Part shown: piece by piece, positions 19,733 to 27,508 of the stretch | Numbering within the stretch: position 1 is the stretch's first letter | How the letters are laid out: the number at the start of each line of letters is the position of its first letter | IMG/VR virus record: IMGVR_UViG_3300050026_000198 | Location: 1-28,900 of that record | Strand: one strand, 5' to 3' | DNA length: 28,900 bases | Source: a virus | Program-made: the position numbers and the translations under genes | The notes under the pieces: generated by a model | Seen by the model: only the letters and a program-made list of their open reading frames with translations | Database searches by the model: none | What the model was told of the DNA's origin: nothing

Positions 19733-21151
19733 ATGAAGCTCGACGAGCTTCGCACCAAGGTCACCGAGCTGCGTGACGAGATCACAGCACTCAGTGACAA
19801 AGACACACTCGACGAGGCTGAAGAGGTGCGCTTCGAAGCCGCCCTGGCCGAGTACGAGCCCCTAAAGGTGGAGTACGCCTCCGCTGAGGCACGGGCCAAG
19901 AAGGTCGCCGAGATTCGCGGCGCCGACTTCACCGCCGGCCACGACGACTTTACGTTTCAACGCAAGGTCGACCCGTCGTCCATCGACCCCCGTACGGCGA
20001 GCCGCAAGGAATTGCGCGACGCCGCTCTGAAGGTCACAGAGTCCGAAGGCGGACACCTCAACTCCGCTCAACGTGAGCACTTCGAGAGGCAACTCCGCTC
20101 GCACAGTGCGGACTTCGAGGGCTCGATTGTCGCCAAGCGTCTTTTGGTGACTGAGAACGACGACTACCGCAGCGGCTTCATGAAGGCTGTAACGCAAGAC
20201 AAGCCAGCCTTTACACCAGAAGAGGCGCGAGCGATCAACGCGTTCCAGGAGTTCCGTGTCGCGTCTGAAGGCACCGGCTCTGCTGGTGGCTTCGGTATCC
20301 CGGTCCTCATCGACCCGTCCATCATCCTGACGTCTGCTGCGGCCGATGCTCCTATCCTGCAAATCAGCAGGATGGTTACCATCACGACCGACGCGTGGAA
20401 AGGCGTTGCATCGTCCGGTGTCTCGTGGGCGTTCCAGGCTGAGTCCGCGGTAGTCGCTGATGACACCCCGACGCTGGTACAGCCCAGCATCCCGGTGTAT
20501 GCAGCCCGCGGCTTCATTCCCTACAGCATTGAGGTAGGCCAGGACTATCCTGGATTCGCGGACGAGATGTCGACCCTGCTCAACCAGGGATACGTCGACC
20601 TGCTCGCGAAGAAGACGTGTGTCGGTTCCGGTTCCGGTGAGCCTACGGGTATCTTCACCACCCTGGCGAACCAGACGGTCAGCCCCGCACACATCACCGT
20701 GACGACAGTCGGGACGCTGGGTGCTGTCGATGTCCGCAAGGCATGGATGACGCTCCCTGAGCGTTACCGTCCGCGTGCAACGTGGGTCTACAGCCCGTCT
20801 GTCGATGGCACGATCCGTGCCTTCGCTAACGCGGCCAGCGGCCTCGCGCTCGCTGACTTCACCGTTGACCTGACCAAGAACGGCGTCGATGTCCTCATGG
20901 GCCGACCCGTCGTGGTCACCGACTACGCGCCGCAGTTTACGGGCACCACGGGCGCAGCGAACATCGCTGTCATAGGCGATTTCAGCAATTTCCTCGTTGT
21001 CCAGCGTGCAGGGATGACCGTGGAATTGGTGAATCACTTGTTCGACACCACCACAGGACGCCCCGTCGGCCAGCGCGGCTGGTTCGCCTTCGCGCGTATC
21101 GGTTTCGATGCCGTCAACCCCAACGGTTTCCGCCTGATAAGTAATAGCTGA
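19733..21151 (+). CDS. Major capsid protein (HK97 fold) with delta domain
   Basis: ATG at 19733 follows AAGGAG. The 472-residue product has an N-terminal coiled coil (MKLDELRTKVTELRDEITAL to about residue 75) typical of the scaffold-like delta domain, then the HK97 coat: TGSAGGFGIPVLIDPSII, PILQISRMVTITTDAWKG, a long beta hairpin region (ARGFIPYSIEVGQDYPGFAD), SGEPTGIFTTLA, VLMGRPVVVTDYAP, AVIGDFSNFLVVQRAGMTVE and QRGWFAFARIGFDAVNPNGF at the C-terminus. It forms the icosahedral shell. The preceding protease probably removes the delta domain. It lies in the usual head order after portal and protease. Confidence 0.93.
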   Translation: MKLDELRTKVTELRDEITALSDKDTLDEAEEVRFEAALAEYEPLKVEYASAEARAKKVAEIRGADFTAGHDDFTFQRKVDPSSIDPRTASRKELRDAALKVTESEGGHLNSAQREHFERQLRSHSADFEGSIVAKRLLVTENDDYRSGFMKAVTQDKPAFTPEEARAINAFQEFRVASEGTGSAGGFGIPVLIDPSIILTSAAADAPILQISRMVTITTDAWKGVASSGVSWAFQAESAVVADDTPTLVQPSIPVYAARGFIPYSIEVGQDYPGFADEMSTLLNQGYVDLLAKKTCVGSGSGEPTGIFTTLANQTVSPAHITVTTVGTLGAVDVRKAWMTLPERYRPRATWVYSPSVDGTIRAFANAASGLALADFTVDLTKNGVDVLMGRPVVVTDYAPQFTGTTGAANIAVIGDFSNFLVVQRAGMTVELVNHLFDTTTGRPVGQRGWFAFARIGFDAVNPNGFRLISNS

Positions 21152-21162
21152 CCTGGGCTTTT

Positions 21163-21220
21163 GATTGTCTAGCGGGGACATGGTCGAGTCGTTCTTTCGG
21201 CCCATCCTCGCTAGACAGTC
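21163..21220 (+). terminator. Long hairpin after the capsid gene, possible terminator or processing site
   Basis: Bases 21163-21177 pair with 21206-21220 (15 bp, two G-U), and ATGG (21180-21183) pairs with CCAT (21202-21205) inside, around an 18-nt loop. It begins 11 nt after the capsid stop. No T-run follows, so it may stabilise or process the abundant capsid mRNA as well as end it. Confidence 0.5.
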
Positions 21221-21233
21221 GCCCACGGCGTGG

Positions 21234-21262
21234 TGGATAGTTGCACTCACTTGTGATATAGT
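21234..21262 (+). promoter_or_regulatory. Promoter upstream of the leaderless ORF and tRNA
   Basis: TGGATA (21234-21239), a 17-bp spacer and TATAGT (21257-21262) preceded by TGA (extended -10) make one of the best promoter matches in the window. The predicted start is at about 21268-21269, where an ATG stands. It could drive the 44-residue ORF, the tRNA and the glycan cassette. Confidence 0.6.
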
Positions 21263-21268
21263 GTGAGC

Positions 21269-21403
21269 ATGACAACGACACCAAAGGATACTTCCACAAA
21301 AGTTCAATGTTCCGTCGTCGCCGAGGGTCTGCCAGCCGAGGGCACCCTGTACGCAGGCCACCCGAGCCGTGTCGGCCCAGCCGTGAACGTGCCGGCCGTA
21401 TAA
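21269..21403 (+). CDS. Small apparently leaderless ORF (44 aa)
   Basis: ATG at 21269 is six bases after a TATAGT -10 element, so its mRNA would start at the ATG. The peptide begins MTTTPKDTSTKVQCSV and ends in TAA at 21401-21403; it has one Cys and no hydrophobic span. No family was recognised. The promoter geometry is the main support; the coding content alone would not convince. Confidence 0.4.
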   Translation: MTTTPKDTSTKVQCSVVAEGLPAEGTLYAGHPSRVGPAVNVPAV

Positions 21404-21477
21404 ACCAAGGACCAGCCCCCGGGGTCGGCCGTTCGGCGGTGCGACCGGCCCTGGACCAACCGCCATCACCGTCGCGT

Positions 21478-21552
21478 AGCGCCGTGGAGCAGTAGCAGCT
21501 CGCTGGCCCCATAAGCCAGAGGTCGTGGGTGCGAATCCCACCGGCGCCACCA
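21478..21552 (+). tRNA. tRNA with CAU anticodon (Met, initiator-like features)
   Basis: A cloverleaf can be drawn: acceptor AGCGCCG (21478-21484) with CGGCGCC (21542-21548), D stem GAGC/GCTC, anticodon stem CTGGC/GCCAG with loop CCCATAA (CAT at 21510-21512), a five-base variable loop, T stem GTGGG/CCCAC with loop TGCGAAT, discriminator A and encoded CCA. Base pair 1:72 is an A-C mismatch and the D stem has A11-U24, both initiator hallmarks, but the anticodon stem lacks the three G-C pairs of bacterial tRNAfMet and the D loop is short. It could be initiator-like, elongator Met, or Ile2 if modified. It lies between capsid and sugar genes. Confidence 0.8.
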
Positions 21553-21554
21553 GA

Positions 21555-21716
21555 CTGAACGTCCGAGGGAAAGTGCCCTAGAAACTGCCTGGTGTCGGTC
21601 GGCGCGCCATCGTCGCGGCCAGGAACAACAGGACTGATAGGGACAGGGCATCGATGCTGGCTTTGGCAGCCGAAGGGTGTGCCGCCCACTAACGACGGCG
21701 CGTGTAGGACGTTCAG
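21555..21716 (+). ncRNA. Possible structured RNA leader between tRNA and glycosyltransferase
   Basis: A perfect 10-bp inverted repeat, CTGAACGTCC (21555-21564) and GGACGTTCAG (21707-21716), would close a 162-nt RNA domain. Inside, TGCCCT (21574-21579) pairs with AGGGCA (21645-21650), enclosing CCTGG (21588-21592) with CCAGG (21619-21623), and a small GCTG/CAGC hairpin follows (21656-21670). The ribosome site of the next gene lies just after the closing stem. There is no homology support; it may be chance. Confidence 0.3.
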
Positions 21717-21735
21717 CCTTTCTCAAGGGGGAATC

Positions 21736-22374
21736 GTGGGAGCACCGATCACGGTAATTACCGCGTCCATCCCGGGTCGCGAGGCCCTACTAGGTCTCAC
21801 CCTCGCCAGCGTTTACAACCAGACGGTAGAGGTCGACGCACATTTGGTGATGGCGCAGTCATGCACCGAGGGTCTGATCCCACCGGTCCACGTAGCGATG
21901 CAGCAGAACGCCTTACTCCCCGCCGTCCGCTCCACATTCTGCATGCGCCTAGCTGATGACGACCAGCTCCTGCCGCATCACATCGAGACCTATCTGCCGC
22001 ACCTGGCCGACGCCGACGTCATCTACTCGTGGGACGCCAACGGTGATCGCCCGCGCGTCGACTGTAACGGGTGGGACACGGGCCGCCTCTGTGCCGAACT
22101 CGACCGACGGAACTGGATAGACGGGTCCGCCGTCGCCATCCGTACGGTCATACTCAAGCAAGTCGGCGGATGGCCGACTGACTGGGTAGGTGGCAGTCAC
22201 ACGGACGGCTCTGGTCGGTTCGTCGCCTCCAACTGCGTGGCCGAGGACTGGGGCTGCTTCATCGCCCTAGCACACGCTGGCGCCCGGTTCCGTTGCATCC
22301 CCGAGCCGACATGGCTATATGGCAACGGCGACTGGGTGAGGAGTTCCGACGGATGCCCGCCACCCATGCGCTAA
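21736..22374 (+). CDS. Glycosyltransferase family 2-like protein
   Basis: GTG at 21736 is chosen because AGGGGGA stands just upstream and the GT-A fold begins there (ITVITASIPGREALLG). Residues 74-76 are Asp-Asp-Asp in RLADDDQLLPHH, the DxD-type nucleotide-sugar/metal site. Later come WIDGSAVAIRT, VGGWPTDW and EDWGCFIALAHAG, where the conserved Glu-Asp is the usual catalytic-base region of GT2 enzymes. At 212 residues it is a compact single-domain enzyme. Donor and acceptor are unknown. It opens the glycan cassette. Confidence 0.75.
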   Translation: MGAPITVITASIPGREALLGLTLASVYNQTVEVDAHLVMAQSCTEGLIPPVHVAMQQNALLPAVRSTFCMRLADDDQLLPHHIETYLPHLADADVIYSWDANGDRPRVDCNGWDTGRLCAELDRRNWIDGSAVAIRTVILKQVGGWPTDWVGGSHTDGSGRFVASNCVAEDWGCFIALAHAGARFRCIPEPTWLYGNGDWVRSSDGCPPPMR

Positions 22375-23060
22375 AGATCGCGCACTGGTATCACGCCTAC
22401 GCCTTCGGCAACTGGCAGAAGATCGTTACCAGTCACCTTGAAGCGCTCGAATCGAGCGGGTTGGCCGCCGAGGTCGGAACGCTCCACCTCGGGATCATCG
22501 GTCCACAAGCCGAACGGCTGGCCCTGGCTGCGCTGTGTGCGAAGCACCTACCCGTCGAGATAGAGGCGCAAGCCGATACCGGTTGGGAACAGGTCACCCT
22601 CGAGGCGCTCCGCAAGAAGGCTGGCACGTTCGACGTCGTGCTCTACGCCCACACCAAAGGCGTCAGTAACCCGGAGGGCTCCGACGAGCACTACGAGAAC
22701 ATCTGGCGCTGGTCGATGACGGCCGAACTGATTACCGGGTGGCAGAAGTGCGTTGCCCTGCTCGATGAGCACGAAGCGGTTGGGTGCCACTGGGTCTGCC
22801 ACTCCGAGGTCAATCGCTACTGCAACGACCCGGGCACCTACTTCTACGGCGGCAACTTCTGGTGGGCACAGTCGAGTCTCTTGAAGCGCCTGAAGCCCCC
22901 GCGCGCCGACACCCGTTACGACGCTGAGCTCTGGTTCAGCCTCAACGGCCCCGTCGACGCGTTCGATCTCACGCCCGGTTGGCCGGAGCCGAAGAACTTC
23001 ACAGCGCCGCCGCCAATGGTGAACGTCGACACGAGCGGCCGCTACAGGGGCAAGACATGA
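22353..23060 (+). CDS. Glycosyltransferase-like protein (AHTKG type)
   Basis: ATG at 22353 follows GAGGAG at good spacing and overlaps the previous gene by 22 nt. The 235-residue product has ALKIAHWYHAYAFGNWQKIV at the start, a central VVLYAHTKGVSNPEGSDEH, then WRWSMTAELITGWQKCVALL and YFYGGNFWWAQSSLLKRL. The AHTKG and GNFWWA phrases recur in phage and bacterial proteins tied to polysaccharide synthesis. No classical DxD is seen, so the exact family is unsure. Confidence 0.6.
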   Translation: MPATHALKIAHWYHAYAFGNWQKIVTSHLEALESSGLAAEVGTLHLGIIGPQAERLALAALCAKHLPVEIEAQADTGWEQVTLEALRKKAGTFDVVLYAHTKGVSNPEGSDEHYENIWRWSMTAELITGWQKCVALLDEHEAVGCHWVCHSEVNRYCNDPGTYFYGGNFWWAQSSLLKRLKPPRADTRYDAELWFSLNGPVDAFDLTPGWPEPKNFTAPPPMVNVDTSGRYRGKT

Positions 23061-23767
23061 ACACCGTCGCCATTTACACCGCCATTTTCGGCAGCTTCGA
23101 CTGGTTGAAGACGCACCCGGACATCCCCGGCGTCGACTTCGTCGCGTTTACCGACGACGAGTCCCTGACGGCCCGCGAGGACTGGCGCGTCATCACAGTG
23201 CCGCCATCCAATAATCCTCGGCTCACCGCCAAGTATCCGAAGATCGTCGGGCCGCAGTCGCCGCCACTGGACAGTTACGAGGCGACCATCTGGATCGATG
23301 GATCGATGGAGATCCTGACCCCTGCCTTCGGAGAGGCATTCGCCGACCTTGGTCCCGATGACCTTGCGCTCTTTCGTGCTGAGCACGGCGACTGCATCCA
23401 CGAGGAGGCTAGGCGCAGCATCGGGTGGGACAAGTACGACGGGCAACCGATCCGCGAGCAGGTCGAGTACTACCGCAGTCTCGGCTACCCAGACCACGCG
23501 GGTCTGTGGCCCTGTGCCGTGATAGGACGAGCCAAGTCCACCCGCGTCGATGCGCTGATGTCCGACTGGATGGGAGAGATCGAGCGCTGGTCGCTGCAGG
23601 ACCAGATCAGCCTTCCGTTCGTCCTGTGGCAGCACGGGTTTACGCCACACGAGTGGCCGCACTATCCCCCAGGCAACGACGGGTGCCGGCACCCGGTCGA
23701 GAATCCTTGGCTCTTTCTCCACACCCACTCAGCATGGCCGATGAACTGGGCAGGCGGTCGTATATGA
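23057..23767 (+). CDS. DUF616/TOD1-like glycosyltransferase-type protein
   Basis: ATG at 23057 overlaps the previous stop. The 236-residue product begins VAIYTAIFGSFDWLKTH and continues VDFVAFTDDESL, PRLTAKYPKIVG and ATIWIDGSMEIL, the set of phrases of the DUF616 (TOD1/MUCI70-like) domain, which has a GT-A-like fold. FTDD and WIDGS hold the acidic residues expected at the sugar-nucleotide site. The C-terminal half has DQISLPFVLWQHGF and a Trp/His-rich end. Activity and substrate are unproved. Confidence 0.7.
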   Translation: MNTVAIYTAIFGSFDWLKTHPDIPGVDFVAFTDDESLTAREDWRVITVPPSNNPRLTAKYPKIVGPQSPPLDSYEATIWIDGSMEILTPAFGEAFADLGPDDLALFRAEHGDCIHEEARRSIGWDKYDGQPIREQVEYYRSLGYPDHAGLWPCAVIGRAKSTRVDALMSDWMGEIERWSLQDQISLPFVLWQHGFTPHEWPHYPPGNDGCRHPVENPWLFLHTHSAWPMNWAGGRI

Positions 23768-24636
23768 GAGCCCTAGTCACCGGCAGCGCGGGCTTCATCG
23801 GACGGCACTTCGCCGCCCGTCTTGTACAAGATGGACACCATGTTGTCGGATGCGACCCGGCGCACCTGCCTCACCTCACCTGGTGCGGGGACTGTCGGCG
23901 CATCTTCGCCCGCGACGACAACGGCTACGACCTCCTAGTCCACTGCGCCGCCGTCATCGGGAGCAGACAGGAGCGCGACGACAACCCGATGGCCGTCTAC
24001 GAGAACCTCGCGCTCGACCAGATGGCGATTGCCTGGTGCCTCCGAACCCGGACCCCGCTGCTCTACTTCTCGTCATCGGCCACGTACCCGACCAACATGA
24101 GGGGACCGTTCCGCGAGACAGACGTGGACGTGGCCGAGAACATCATCCGCCCGGACGCGGCTTACGGGTTCATCAAACTCGTGGGGGAGCGTCAGTGCCG
24201 GGAGCTGAAGGCCGCGGGAGTGCCCGTGTACGTCGTGAGGCCGTTCTCGGGCTATGGGACGGACCAGAGTGCCGATTACCCCTTCCCGGCCATTATCGAG
24301 CGTGTCCGCCAGCGTGAGGACCCGCTCGTCATCTGGAGCGACACCGAGCGCGACTTCATCCACGTCGATGACGTTGTGGGCGCCTGCATGGCGATGATCG
24401 CTGTTGCCTACATCCCCGGCCCGGTCAACATCGGGACCGGCATCCCGACACGCATGAGCGCACTCGCCCGGCTCGCGGCCGACATCGCAGGGTATGACCC
24501 GAGCATCAAGAGCCTCGGCAAGTCGGCGGGCCCGGACCACCGCTTCGCCGACATCAGCCTCATGAAGAACTTCTACCTCCCAACCATCACCCTCGACCAG
24601 GGGATCACCGAAGCACTAAAGGAGCCGCCATCATGA
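23764..24636 (+). CDS. NAD-dependent sugar epimerase/dehydratase (extended SDR)
   Basis: ATG at 23764 overlaps the previous stop. The Rossmann motif is TGSAGFIG at 6-13; LLVHCAAVIGS follows, then SSSATYP near 104-110, the catalytic Tyr134-x3-Lys138 in AYGFIKLVGE, and RPFSGYG, typical of nucleotide-sugar epimerases and dehydratases. Later RDFIHVDDVVGA and GPVNIGTG complete the family signature. At 290 residues it is close to normal length. It probably makes an activated sugar for the neighbouring transferases. Confidence 0.88.
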   Translation: MRALVTGSAGFIGRHFAARLVQDGHHVVGCDPAHLPHLTWCGDCRRIFARDDNGYDLLVHCAAVIGSRQERDDNPMAVYENLALDQMAIAWCLRTRTPLLYFSSSATYPTNMRGPFRETDVDVAENIIRPDAAYGFIKLVGERQCRELKAAGVPVYVVRPFSGYGTDQSADYPFPAIIERVRQREDPLVIWSDTERDFIHVDDVVGACMAMIAVAYIPGPVNIGTGIPTRMSALARLAADIAGYDPSIKSLGKSAGPDHRFADISLMKNFYLPTITLDQGITEALKEPPS

Positions 24637-24872
24637 CTGCAGTCGTTTATGCCAGAGACACGCTCAGCACGGGGACCAAGGCCGGTCTTACGGTGCATTT
24701 AACGCAAGGAGCCGTGTGGGCAGCGGATGATCCCATTTGTACAGAAAGACCTGACCTGTTCAGCCCCGAGCCGACGACTGTGTGTCGCACAACCGCTCCG
24801 ATCACCATCGGTGAGCTTCGCGGCGAGGTCGAGCAGGCCACCCGGAACCCTGGCCAGCGCCGCAACCGGTGA
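24633..24872 (+). CDS. Hypothetical protein (79 aa)
   Basis: ATG at 24633 overlaps the epimerase stop, with AAAGGAG upstream. It has TVHLTQGAVWAADDPICTERPDLFSPEP and an Arg-rich end. The GAVWAADDP/ERPDLFS phrase resembles small proteins near head-tail genes in actinophages, as far as I recall. No known function. Confidence 0.6.
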   Translation: MTAVVYARDTLSTGTKAGLTVHLTQGAVWAADDPICTERPDLFSPEPTTVCRTTAPITIGELRGEVEQATRNPGQRRNR

Positions 24873-25147
24873 TGGACACAATCATTACACCCGAGATTGG
24901 CGCGCTTCTTAAACAACGCGAGCGCAGCGCCCTTCGGCGAGAGAACGCCGTCCTACGTGGCATAGTCGGCAATCTTGCAGCGCGGAACGACGATCTGTCA
25001 CGACCGCTCGTGGTGCCAACAAGTGCTCTCGAACGTAGTTATGACTTTCCATTTCACCTAGGCGTGGCTGGGTTCGGTCAGCGCCTCATCACGATTCGAC
25101 CGGGAACCGCCAGCGATGTTGCTGAGAAACTCCGCGCCATCCAGTGA
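24869..25147 (+). CDS. Hypothetical protein (92 aa)
   Basis: GTG at 24869 and ATG at 24872 are both possible starts and both touch the previous stop. Residues about 5-45 form a charged helix (IGALLKQRERSALRRENAVLRG), likely a coiled coil. The C-terminal part is beta-rich (LGVAGFGQRLITIRPG). The function is unknown. Confidence 0.6.
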   Translation: MMDTIITPEIGALLKQRERSALRRENAVLRGIVGNLAARNDDLSRPLVVPTSALERSYDFPFHLGVAGFGQRLITIRPGTASDVAEKLRAIQ

Positions 25148-26583
25148 GGGGCCAAGCCGCCGGCAAGACCACGACAGTGGAGCACGCCGCCGCCGACCAA
25201 AATAACGTCTTCCTTGCCTACCTCCACCCGCACGAGGTCACGTCGAGCTTTCACAAGTCCCTCATTGACCTCATCGGTCACGACCTGTCCGGTCCCCGCC
25301 GCCTCCACTCGTGGTGCCAGGTCCAGTGCGGGGCGATGGGCATCCCCGAAGGCCGCAACGATGCGTGCCGGAAGATGTTGCTCACCGACTGCGAGTGGCT
25401 GTTCTTCATCGACGCCGATATGGGTTTTGAGCCATGGGTGCTGGAGATGCTGCTGTCCGTTGCCGACCCGAAGGTTCGCCCCGTCGTCGGTGCGCTGGCT
25501 TTCGCTCAACGCGAGACAGGGCCGGATGGAATGAACGGTTTCCGCTGCCGTCCGAACCCGACCATTATGGACTTCGTCGAGCACCCCGACGGGCACTGGC
25601 GCCACACCGGCCGCAGTCACTATCCCGTCAATGCCCTCGTGAAGTGCAGCGGGACCGGTGCCGCCTGCCTACTCATCCACCGCTCGGCCCTCGAGGCAAT
25701 CGGCGAACACTGGTTTGATCGGATCATGGACCCCGCCGGCAAAGACCTGATGGGCGAGGACGTCAGCTTCTGCGAGCGCCTCCGCGTGAACGAGATCCCG
25801 CTCCACATCCACACGGGCATCCGCACATCGCACTTCAAGCACCTATGGCTGTCCGAGCCGGACTTCTGGACCTCGTTCGTGCCGCCGCCGGCTACCGAGC
25901 GCGTCGACGTCATCATCCCCGTGCTCCACCGGCCGCAGAACGTCGAGCCGCTCATGACATCGCTCATCGCTTCGACGGGGCTGGCGACAGCCTGGTTCGT
26001 CTGCGAGGCGGGCGACGAGGAGGAGATTGCCGAGGTCATCCGCTGCGGTGGCGAAGTCATCACCTCGCCTGAGTGTCATAGCTTTCCGCAGAAGGTGAAC
26101 CTGGCCTACGATTTCATTGCCGACGACCTCAGGGGTGAGCACGAGCTCGCGCCCTGGATTCTGCTAGTCGGCGACGACGTGCGTTTCCGCCCGGCGTGGT
26201 TGGATCACGCCCAGGACGTCGCCCGACGCTACGGCGCCCAGGTGGTAGGGACCAACGACCTGGCGAATCCTCGCGTCATGCGCGGTGAGCACTCGACGCA
26301 CTCGATGATCCGCCGCTCGTACATAGACGAGCTCGGGGCGAGCTGGGATGGACCGGGCGTCGTTTGCCACGAATCGTATTTTCACTGGTGCGTTGACGAC
26401 GAAATAGTCACAGTCGCCAAGCAACGTGGCGTCTTCCAGTCAGCGATGGCGTCAGAGGTCGAACATCTCCACCCATACTTCGGTGGTGGCGAGATGGACG
26501 AGGTCTACAAGGCAGGCGAGAAGCACGCCGCCGAAGACAAGGCAGAGTTCGAGCGCCGGGTGAAGGCCAACCTGCCACACTGA
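25144..26583 (+). CDS. Two-domain glycosyltransferase
   Basis: GTG at 25144 overlaps the previous stop. The 479-residue product holds two GT-A-like domains in tandem. The first (about 20-240) has a metal site Asp90-Ala-Asp92 in WLFFIDADMGFEPW, then PVVGALAF and a conserved GEDVSFCERL, with HIHTGIRTSHFKH after it. The second (about 255-460) begins RVDVIIPVLHRPQNVEPL and has GDDVRF with Asp344-Asp345, VVGTNDLANPRVM and a CVDDEIVTVAKQ segment. Such fusions may add two sugars in sequence. It ends the glycan cassette, 15 nt before the connector gene. Confidence 0.75.
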   Translation: MRGQAAGKTTTVEHAAADQNNVFLAYLHPHEVTSSFHKSLIDLIGHDLSGPRRLHSWCQVQCGAMGIPEGRNDACRKMLLTDCEWLFFIDADMGFEPWVLEMLLSVADPKVRPVVGALAFAQRETGPDGMNGFRCRPNPTIMDFVEHPDGHWRHTGRSHYPVNALVKCSGTGAACLLIHRSALEAIGEHWFDRIMDPAGKDLMGEDVSFCERLRVNEIPLHIHTGIRTSHFKHLWLSEPDFWTSFVPPPATERVDVIIPVLHRPQNVEPLMTSLIASTGLATAWFVCEAGDEEEIAEVIRCGGEVITSPECHSFPQKVNLAYDFIADDLRGEHELAPWILLVGDDVRFRPAWLDHAQDVARRYGAQVVGTNDLANPRVMRGEHSTHSMIRRSYIDELGASWDGPGVVCHESYFHWCVDDEIVTVAKQRGVFQSAMASEVEHLHPYFGGGEMDEVYKAGEKHAAEDKAEFERRVKANLPH

Positions 26584-26598
26584 GAGAGCCGAGGTCCA

Positions 26599-27492
26599 AT
26601 GTCATTCTCCATCACCAGTGGCCTCTGCGCGCTCACTGACGTCAAGTCCGCGCTCCAGATCACCGACACGCGCGACGACGACCGTATCTCGCTTGCCATC
26701 GACTCGGCCAGCAGGCTTATAGAGGAGAAGTGCAACCGTCGCTTCTGGCAGGATCCGGCGCCACGGACTGACGCAGGCTGCACGCTCGTCAACGGCAGTG
26801 CCCTCGTGCTCGACGCGGCGATCCAGCTCACCGACGCGGGACGCATCGTGACCGACCCTCTCGGCTACGTGCCGAATGACACGGGTGCTCTCGGTACGCC
26901 TCAGTCCCTCGTCGGCAACGTCGTCGCCGGGGTGAGCTTCCAGCTCGTGAACTTCGAGGGCACGGCGCTGCCGGCCACTGGTGGCGGCGTGGAAACCCTG
27001 ACAATCGGGCTCGCCCCGCGCCAGTACGTCTCGAGTGACCCGTGGCTCGTACAGACCGACGACTTCTACGCCAACTGGGGCCTGACCGTCCAATCGGACT
27101 ACGCCGGCGACGGCACGTTCGGCACGACGTGGGCGGCGGCCGACATGCAACTGGAGCCGGTCAATGGATTATGGCAGGGCGAGTCCTGGCCGACCACGCA
27201 GATCCGCGCCGTCCGGTCGCTGTACTTCCCGGTGTGGGGCGGCATCGCCTACCCGAAGCCGTACACACAGGCGCTCGTGCGAGTGACCGCGCGCTGGGGC
27301 TGGAACGCCATCCCGACGATGGTGCAGAAGGCGGCCATCGTCCAGGCCATCTCGATCTTCCGCAGCGACGACGTGCCGTTCGGAGCGACACCGTTCGCCG
27401 AGTCCGGCATCGTGCGCCTCAAGACGGCATTGCACCCGACGGCCGAGCTGCTCATTGAGCGGTACTCCGAGAACTCGGTTTTCGTGGCCTAG
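26599..27492 (+). CDS. Head-tail connector protein
   Basis: ATG at 26599 follows GAGG. The first 55 residues, CALTDVKSALQITDTRDDDR and LAIDSASRLIEEKCNRRFW, are the classic start of gp6-like phage head-tail connectors, which sit under the portal. The middle 60-210 is an insertion rich in beta structure, and the C-terminal third returns to family-like helices (YTQALVRVTARWGWNAIPTMVQKAAIVQA, SGIVRLKTALHPTAELLIERY). At 297 residues it is longer than many members. Its position after the sugar cassette shows the cassette interrupts the head genes. Confidence 0.78.
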   Translation: MSFSITSGLCALTDVKSALQITDTRDDDRISLAIDSASRLIEEKCNRRFWQDPAPRTDAGCTLVNGSALVLDAAIQLTDAGRIVTDPLGYVPNDTGALGTPQSLVGNVVAGVSFQLVNFEGTALPATGGGVETLTIGLAPRQYVSSDPWLVQTDDFYANWGLTVQSDYAGDGTFGTTWAAADMQLEPVNGLWQGESWPTTQIRAVRSLYFPVWGGIAYPKPYTQALVRVTARWGWNAIPTMVQKAAIVQAISIFRSDDVPFGATPFAESGIVRLKTALHPTAELLIERYSENSVFVA

Positions 27493-27508
27493 AGATGAGG
27501 AACGACTG

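Noticed and set aside
19862-21550. 562-codon open frame opposite the capsid gene and tRNA
   Set aside because: It is a GC-driven shadow: it reads straight through the antisense of the capsid and tRNA and shows no family motif.
21114-21689. Reverse-strand frame containing GGIRTHDLWLMGPAS
   Set aside because: This phrase is a well-known artefact of translating the antisense strand of a tRNA; it falls exactly on the tRNA at 21478-21552.
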